Origin: Alphaproteobacteria bacterium
GTDB taxonomy: Bacteria; Pseudomonadota; Alphaproteobacteria; Rs-D84; NBLK01
Assembly: GCA_016936785.1 (NCBI GenBank)
Contig: JAFGXE010000055.1
Coordinates: forward strand, 1-10,118
Reading direction: 5' to 3'
DNA length: 10,118 nt
A program made the translations under genes and the position numbers. Below the pieces are notes generated by a model. That model was not told where the DNA came from and searched no databases. It saw only the letters and a program-made list of their open reading frames with translations. Shown here in pieces: positions 6,510-10,118 of the stretch. Numbering within the stretch: the stretch's first letter is position 1; each line of letters begins with the position of its first letter.

Positions 6510-7457
6510 ATGAAAAAACACTTTTCCCTTTCAATTGTTGCTCCTTGTTACAATGAAGAAAAAGGAAATGCCATCGGAATTTTCTTTAATGCACTCATTC
6601 CTGAACTTGAAAAACTCACAAAAGACTTTGAAATTATCTGCGTTGATGATGGTTCAAAAGATCGTAGTTATGATATTCTCTGTCAATATGCAAAAAAAGA
6701 TAAACGCATTAAAGTAATTCGTTTCGCACGAAACTTTGGAAAAGAAATTGCCCTTTCAGCCGGTTTTCGTTATGTATCAAAAGACTGTGCGATTCCGATG
6801 GATATGGATCTCCAAGACCCAGTTGAACTCATCCCTCAAATGGTGGAAAAATGGCAAGCTGGGGCAAAGACAGTTCTTGCAAAACGCACCGCGCGTGAAG
6901 GTGGAATCATAAAACGATTTGCCTACATTGCTTTCCACCGCCTCATGAAATTCATTTCAGATGTAAATATTCCAGAAAACACAGGTGACTTTCGTCTTGT
7001 CGATCGTCAACTTGTTGATGAATTTAATAAACTTCCCGAACGTGAACGGTATGTCCGAGGATTATGGGCATGGGTTGGATTCCCACATGAAATTCTTCAT
7101 TTTAAACGCCCAGAACGTGTTGCAGGAGAAGCCTCTCAAAGCTTCAAAAAACTCTTTCAGCTTGCGGGATTTGCAATATTTTCTATGTCGCGCGTTCCTC
7201 TTAAAGTCTGGAGTTTCATAGGCGTTTTTGTTGCGGGGTTTTCTTTTCTCTTTGGTGCATGGATTATCTTCAAAACACTCTATTTCGGAGCAGACATCCG
7301 AGGCTACCCATCACTCATGGTTGCTGTTCTTTTTATGGGAGGCATACAACTTCTCTCGGTTGGCATCCTCGGTGAATACATCGGTCGCATCTACGCAGAA
7401 GTGAAACAACGCCCACTTTTTGTCGTGAGTGAAACAAAAAACATCGAACAAAAATAA
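6510..7457 (+). CDS. GtrB/DPM-like polyprenyl-phosphate glycosyltransferase
   Basis: The 315-residue protein is a GT2 enzyme of the GtrB/ArnC/dolichyl-phosphate-mannose-synthase type, which moves a sugar from a nucleotide donor to undecaprenyl phosphate at the cytoplasmic face of the membrane. The GT-A domain shows SIVAPCYNEE (8-17), DDGSKDRS (46-53), FARNFGKE, the metal-binding DMDLQDP (98-104) and GDFRLVDR (159-166). A juxtamembrane helix region with PERVAGEASQSFKKL and IFSMSRVPL is followed by two membrane helices (about 233-257 and 267-290) and the typical tail GEYIGRIYAEVKQRP. Length and layout are normal. AGGA at 6497-6500 precedes the ATG by nine bases. It lies 62 bases after the GT39 gene, a natural donor-maker and donor-user pairing. 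The sugar is unknown, so I give no gene symbol. Confidence 0.93.
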   Translation: MKKHFSLSIVAPCYNEEKGNAIGIFFNALIPELEKLTKDFEIICVDDGSKDRSYDILCQYAKKDKRIKVIRFARNFGKEIALSAGFRYVSKDCAIPMDMDLQDPVELIPQMVEKWQAGAKTVLAKRTAREGGIIKRFAYIAFHRLMKFISDVNIPENTGDFRLVDRQLVDEFNKLPERERYVRGLWAWVGFPHEILHFKRPERVAGEASQSFKKLFQLAGFAIFSMSRVPLKVWSFIGVFVAGFSFLFGAWIIFKTLYFGADIRGYPSLMVAVLFMGGIQLLSVGILGEYIGRIYAEVKQRPLFVVSETKNIEQK

Positions 7458-7485
7458 AAGATATTTAAATAAGGAAACTTACTAA

Positions 7486-8841
7486 ATGAATCCAATTCTA
7501 ATTGCAATTTTTGGTTACGTTGCTTTGCTTCTGGGAATTTCACTCTGGCATAAAAAGAAAAACTACCACGCAAACGAAGACTTCCTCATTGCCGATCGTA
7601 AACTTTCTGGTTGGGTTGCTTCTTTCACAATCATTGCTTCGTTCATTGGTGGCGGAACACTCCTGGGGAATACTTCTCTTATCTTTAAATTTGGACAAGC
7701 AATTTTTCCACTCCTTATCATGCTTCCAGTTGGCCTTCTTTTCTTCATGTTGATTGCACCACAAGTTAATCGCCTTGCAAAGAAAGAAAATTGGCTCACA
7801 CTTTACGATATGTTTGAAAGTCGCTTTGGCAGAGAAACAAAAAATATCATCGCTATCATTCAGCTCGTAAACATTCTTCTCATTGCATCCGTTGCCATGA
7901 TCGGAGGGGCAAAAATGATTGAAATGTTCACAGCATACTCCTATGAAATGTGCGTTATTTTGATGGCAAGTATTGTCGGAGGGTATCTTTCTATTTCTGG
8001 ATTTTCAGCCGTTGTTAAAACAGATATAATCCAAGCAATTTTTCTTCTCGTTATTTTTGGTGTTCTTCTCGCTTTTCTTCTGATGAAAGAAACTTCAGAA
8101 ACCATCGCACACACCCCTCTCATTTTTGATTCAATGCCAATTTATATCTCAGTTTTTATGGCAGTTATTGGAGGACTTGTGTCTTTTGGATCTGAAGATC
8201 TTTATCAACGTGTTTATGCCACATCAAACGTGAAAGAAGTGAAGAAATCCCTTTGGATTACATTCTTCATGTGGTCGTTTTGTTATGTCTGCCTTGTTGG
8301 CGCCGTTTTCAAACTTAAAACTTTTTTCCCTAATCTAACAGGGGATATGGCTTTTCTTGATGGGATACATCAAATTATCCCCCAAAATCTGAATTGGCTT
8401 GCCTCCCTAGCAATCTTATCTGTTCTGCTTTCAACAATTGACACCTTTGTCTTTAATGGCGTCTTAAATTTCAACAAACTTTTCTTTGAGGAGCATGATA
8501 AACAAAATCATCGTATTCTTACTCGTCGCATAAAACGCTCAATTCCAATCTTTTTATTTGTTATTATTATGATCTCTGTTTTTATTCAAAGTGTGGTCCA
8601 TACAACATACATTTATGGCATGCTCATGGCTGAAAATGGCCTCATTGCAATCATCGCTTTTGCATTTCCAAAAGCCAATAAATGGTATGCGATTTTTCCC
8701 TTAGTCCTTAATATCTTTGCAGGAGTTCTTCTTGTTTCAATTCTCGGATTTTCAGAAAAACTTGCCGTCCTTCCTCTTATCACAACACCTATTGGATGCT
8801 TAATTGCTTATGGATATAACATCATAAAAAAGACAAGATAA
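7486..8841 (+). CDS. Sodium:solute symporter (SSS family)
   Basis: The 451-residue protein has about a dozen hydrophobic segments and belongs to the SSS/PutP family, which uses the sodium gradient to import a small solute across the inner membrane. Family marks are the first cytoplasmic loop EDFLIADRKLSGW (31-43), followed by the broken first core helix TIIASFIGGGTLLG (48-61), and a later helix with LSVLLSTID, where the serine-threonine pair corresponds to sodium-site residues in this fold. FGSEDLYQRVYA, in the middle of the protein, is also typical. The substrate cannot be predicted; proline, pantothenate, sugars and carboxylates are all used in the family. AAGGAA lies about ten bases before the ATG. 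It starts 28 bases after the GtrB-like gene and ends five bases before the next gene, so it is probably co-transcribed. Confidence 0.93.
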   Translation: MNPILIAIFGYVALLLGISLWHKKKNYHANEDFLIADRKLSGWVASFTIIASFIGGGTLLGNTSLIFKFGQAIFPLLIMLPVGLLFFMLIAPQVNRLAKKENWLTLYDMFESRFGRETKNIIAIIQLVNILLIASVAMIGGAKMIEMFTAYSYEMCVILMASIVGGYLSISGFSAVVKTDIIQAIFLLVIFGVLLAFLLMKETSETIAHTPLIFDSMPIYISVFMAVIGGLVSFGSEDLYQRVYATSNVKEVKKSLWITFFMWSFCYVCLVGAVFKLKTFFPNLTGDMAFLDGIHQIIPQNLNWLASLAILSVLLSTIDTFVFNGVLNFNKLFFEEHDKQNHRILTRRIKRSIPIFLFVIIMISVFIQSVVHTTYIYGMLMAENGLIAIIAFAFPKANKWYAIFPLVLNIFAGVLLVSILGFSEKLAVLPLITTPIGCLIAYGYNIIKKTR

Positions 8842-8846
8842 GTTAA

Positions 8847-9401
8847 ATGAAAATCTGTATTACAGGAAGCTTTTCTACTGGAAAAACAACACTAGCGACA
8901 GGACTTTCTAAGTATTTCGGAATCCCTTTTCCTCAAAGTGACCGTGCAAAAGATATTGGACAAAATCTTCAAAAAGAAAAACGGATAAATGAGCTTTCTT
9001 TTGAAGAAAAGTGGGAACTCCAAAAACAATTTCTTCTTCAAATGATCAAAAGTCGGAAAAATCTCACAACATATGTCACAGACTGTTCCACATTTACATG
9101 GAATCCATACAACAAATACTTATTAGGAGAAAATAATTTTACTTCTCTTCCTGAATATGAAAAATATTATCAACTTGCTGAAAACGAAAAAGAAATCTTT
9201 GACGTTATTTTTTATTTGCCTCCAGAAATCCCTCTCGAAGATGATAGTTTTCGACCAGCATCGAAAAAAGATAGATTTTATATTGATCGTGAAATTATTA
9301 AAAACCTCACAGGTTATGAATATTATCAGTTGACAGGAAGCATTGAAGAACGCTTAAATACAGCGGTTGATATCCTTGAGCAATTAGGGTATAAAAAATA
9401 A
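8847..9401 (+). CDS. P-loop ATPase/kinase-like protein (AAA_28 type)
   Basis: The 184-residue soluble protein starts at once with a Walker A loop, GSFSTGKTT (7-15). YVTDCS near residue 80 sits where a Walker B/DR motif is expected. The later stretch EDDSFRPASKKDR followed by YIDREIIKNL resembles the lid region of AAA_28 proteins, a group that includes the ribosylnicotinamide-kinase domain of NadR and other small nucleoside or metabolite kinases. The fold and nucleotide binding are well supported; the substrate is not. There is no NadR adenylyltransferase domain or DNA-binding domain. It starts five bases after the symporter stop, with only a weak purine-rich AAGATAAG upstream, suggesting translational coupling. 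The tRNA-Gln promoter lies within its last 12 codons. Confidence 0.8.
   Translation: MKICITGSFSTGKTTLATGLSKYFGIPFPQSDRAKDIGQNLQKEKRINELSFEEKWELQKQFLLQMIKSRKNLTTYVTDCSTFTWNPYNKYLLGENNFTSLPEYEKYYQLAENEKEIFDVIFYLPPEIPLEDDSFRPASKKDRFYIDREIIKNLTGYEYYQLTGSIEERLNTAVDILEQLGYKK
9367..9395 (+). promoter_or_regulatory. Promoter of tRNA-Gln inside the kinase-like gene
   Basis: TTGATA (9367-9372) and TATAAA (9390-9395) are 17 bases apart, each matching the sigma70 consensus at 5 of 6 positions. The expected start, about 9402, is seven bases before the mature tRNA 5' end. The whole promoter lies inside the 3' end of the upstream coding region. Confidence 0.75.
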
Positions 9402-9408
9402 AAATTAC

Positions 9409-9482
9409 TGGGGGATCGTCTAATGGTAGGACAGCGGATTCTGATTCCGTCAATCGTGGTTCGAGTCCACGTCCCCCAGCCA
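9409..9482 (+). tRNA. tRNA-Gln (anticodon CTG)
   Basis: A complete cloverleaf is present. The acceptor stem pairs TGGGGGA (9409-9415) with TCCCCCA (9472-9478), with G at the discriminator position and CCA encoded at 9480-9482. The anticodon stem is 9434-9438 with 9446-9450, and its seven-base loop TTCTGAT holds CTG at 9441-9443, which reads the glutamine codon CAG. The T arm pairs 9455-9459 with 9467-9471 around TTCGAGT. The D arm with TAATGGTAG is normal. Starting with T and carrying G73 is typical of tRNA-Gln. Neighbouring genes mostly use CAA, so a second tRNA-Gln with anticodon TTG is expected elsewhere. Confidence 0.98.
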
Positions 9483-9490
9483 TTTTCAAC

Positions 9491-9506
9491 AAAGTTGCAC
9501 TTTTTT
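9491..9506 (+). terminator. Weak terminator after tRNA-Gln
   Basis: AAAGT (9491-9495) pairs with ACTTT (9499-9503) across a three-base loop, and the T run continues to 9506. The stem is short and AT-rich, so it is only a modest candidate, but its place nine bases after the tRNA fits. Confidence 0.4.
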
Positions 9507-9623
9507 AGCAAATTTTTTCATAATTCTTCTATAAAAATACATTCTTATTACAAACTATCCAATTGATTTTTAATAGATTTCTGAATCATTTATATAAAAA
9601 GTTAATTTTATTTGAATTTTCTA

Positions 9624-9652
9624 TTGACATGTATAGAATTTCTTCCTATTCT
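9624..9652 (+). promoter_or_regulatory. Promoter of the right-edge lipoprotein gene
   Basis: A perfect TTGACA (9624-9629) is followed after 17 bases by TATTCT (9647-9652), 4 of 6 to consensus. Transcription would begin near 9659, leaving a leader of about 27 bases without a Shine-Dalgarno sequence. Confidence 0.7.
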
Positions 9653-9685
9653 GTATTTAATTGTAAACTATTAAAACAAATTATT

Positions 9686-10118
9686 ATGAAAAAAAATTAT
9701 TTTACGTTAGTCGCAGTAGTTTTGTTAGTCCTATTAGCATCCTGCCAAAAAGAAGAAGTAGAAGAAGTTACTTTGGAACAGTACAGAGAGAACTTAAAAG
9801 TTGAGGGATACGACCTTGTATTTTCAGAATGGAATGGTCAAAATCACTGGGAAGTTTGGCATAATCCAATGCATCCAACTTCAATAAACACAGAAACATG
9901 GCCTGACTCAACAGAAAACCTCCTTGTTATAAGAAGTACGGAGAACAATCCATTTCTGAAAGCTAGTAGAAAAACTTCGTCAGATTTTTTTAAATGGTCC
10001 AGAATCGGCTTGACTGACTTGTCTTCAACGGCAAGGAATTACCGTACCTACAGACTAAAAATAAAAAATACATCCTTTAATCCGGATGTAAAAGAAAGTT
10101 TTGTCCACTATAAGGAAA
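9686..10118 (+). CDS. Putative lipoprotein, partial at right edge
   Basis: A frame opens at ATG 9686 and runs without a stop to the window end, at least 144 codons. The N-terminus MKKNYF, a hydrophobic stretch and LASC make a clear lipoprotein signal with C20 as the lipidation site, followed by an acidic QKEEVEEV linker. The visible mature part is rich in tryptophan, asparagine and serine, and I recognise no domain in it. Codon use differs from the neighbours: of seven arginines five are AGA and one AGG, and eight of fourteen leucines are TTA or TTG, whereas genes to the left mostly use CGT/CGC and CTT/CTC. No Shine-Dalgarno is seen. The LASCQKEE-type signal and missing Shine-Dalgarno recall Bacteroidota lipoproteins, so acquisition by transfer is plausible but unproven. 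The C-terminus is outside the window. Confidence 0.78.
   Translation, partial: MKKNYFTLVAVVLLVLLASCQKEEVEEVTLEQYRENLKVEGYDLVFSEWNGQNHWEVWHNPMHPTSINTETWPDSTENLLVIRSTENNPFLKASRKTSSDFFKWSRIGLTDLSSTARNYRTYRLKIKNTSFNPDVKESFVHYKE

Larger units (their letters stand above)
9483..9685. other. AT-rich gene-free stretch after tRNA-Gln
   Basis: These 203 bases are markedly richer in A and T than the genes to the left and hold no open frame of note. They contain only the weak terminator at the left and the lipoprotein promoter at the right. I found no copy of the tRNA 3' end here, so no attachment-site repeat is visible within the window. Confidence 0.6.

Noticed and set aside
8847..9401. NadR as the identity of the P-loop protein
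   Set aside because: Only one short P-loop domain is present; the adenylyltransferase and DNA-binding domains of NadR are missing, and the similarity is at the superfamily level.
9307..9511. Two - strand open frames across the tRNA, with translations such as GWGTWTRTT
   Set aside because: These are antisense translations of a tRNA gene, a known source of spurious protein annotations.
1..10118. CRISPR array, insertion sequence or toxin-antitoxin module
   Set aside because: I saw no regularly spaced repeats, no transposase or integrase motifs and no small paired genes of that kind on either strand.

Overview
The window reads as chromosomal DNA of a low-GC, Gram-negative bacterium, most likely an alphaproteobacterium. 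The best support for that placement is the primase, whose wording around the zinc motif and the TOPRIM block matches my memory of alphaproteobacterial DnaG. Two lipoproteins and lipid-linked sugar transferases fit an outer-membrane organism. I cannot name the genus. All recognised genes lie on the + strand.

Left part (1-2043): the 3' end of an unidentified gene runs off the left edge. It is followed at once by a promoter and a small signal recognition particle (SRP) RNA gene, recognised from its conserved domain IV hairpin and closing helix, and then by the DNA primase dnaG.

Centre (2044-5031): a sigma70-type promoter precedes a two-gene unit, a small lipoprotein with a worn OmpA-like domain and an isochorismatase-fold cysteine hydrolase. 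A 172-base intergenic stretch rich in inverted repeats separates this pair from recJ, the single-strand 5'-3' exonuclease.

Right-centre (5044-9482): recJ is followed 12 bases later by a membrane glycosyltransferase of the GT39/ArnT type, then by a GtrB/dolichyl-phosphate-sugar-synthase-like glycosyltransferase, a sodium:solute symporter and a P-loop ATPase/kinase-like protein. The two glycosyltransferases form a plausible donor-maker plus donor-user pair: the GtrB-like enzyme would load a sugar on polyprenyl phosphate and the GT39 enzyme would move it onto an envelope acceptor. A tRNA-Gln (anticodon CTG) closes this block and has its own good promoter inside the end of the preceding gene.

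Right edge (9483-10118): 203 AT-rich gene-free bases are followed by a truncated lipoprotein gene with a near-consensus promoter, no Shine-Dalgarno sequence and codon use (AGA arginine, TTA/TTG leucine) unlike its neighbours. This suggests the start of an acquired region just beyond the tRNA.

Most of the window is ordinary housekeeping content. The items most worth a second look are the compact SRP RNA gene, the structured leader of recJ and the foreign-looking gene after tRNA-Gln. I see no CRISPR array, transposase, toxin-antitoxin pair or defence system.
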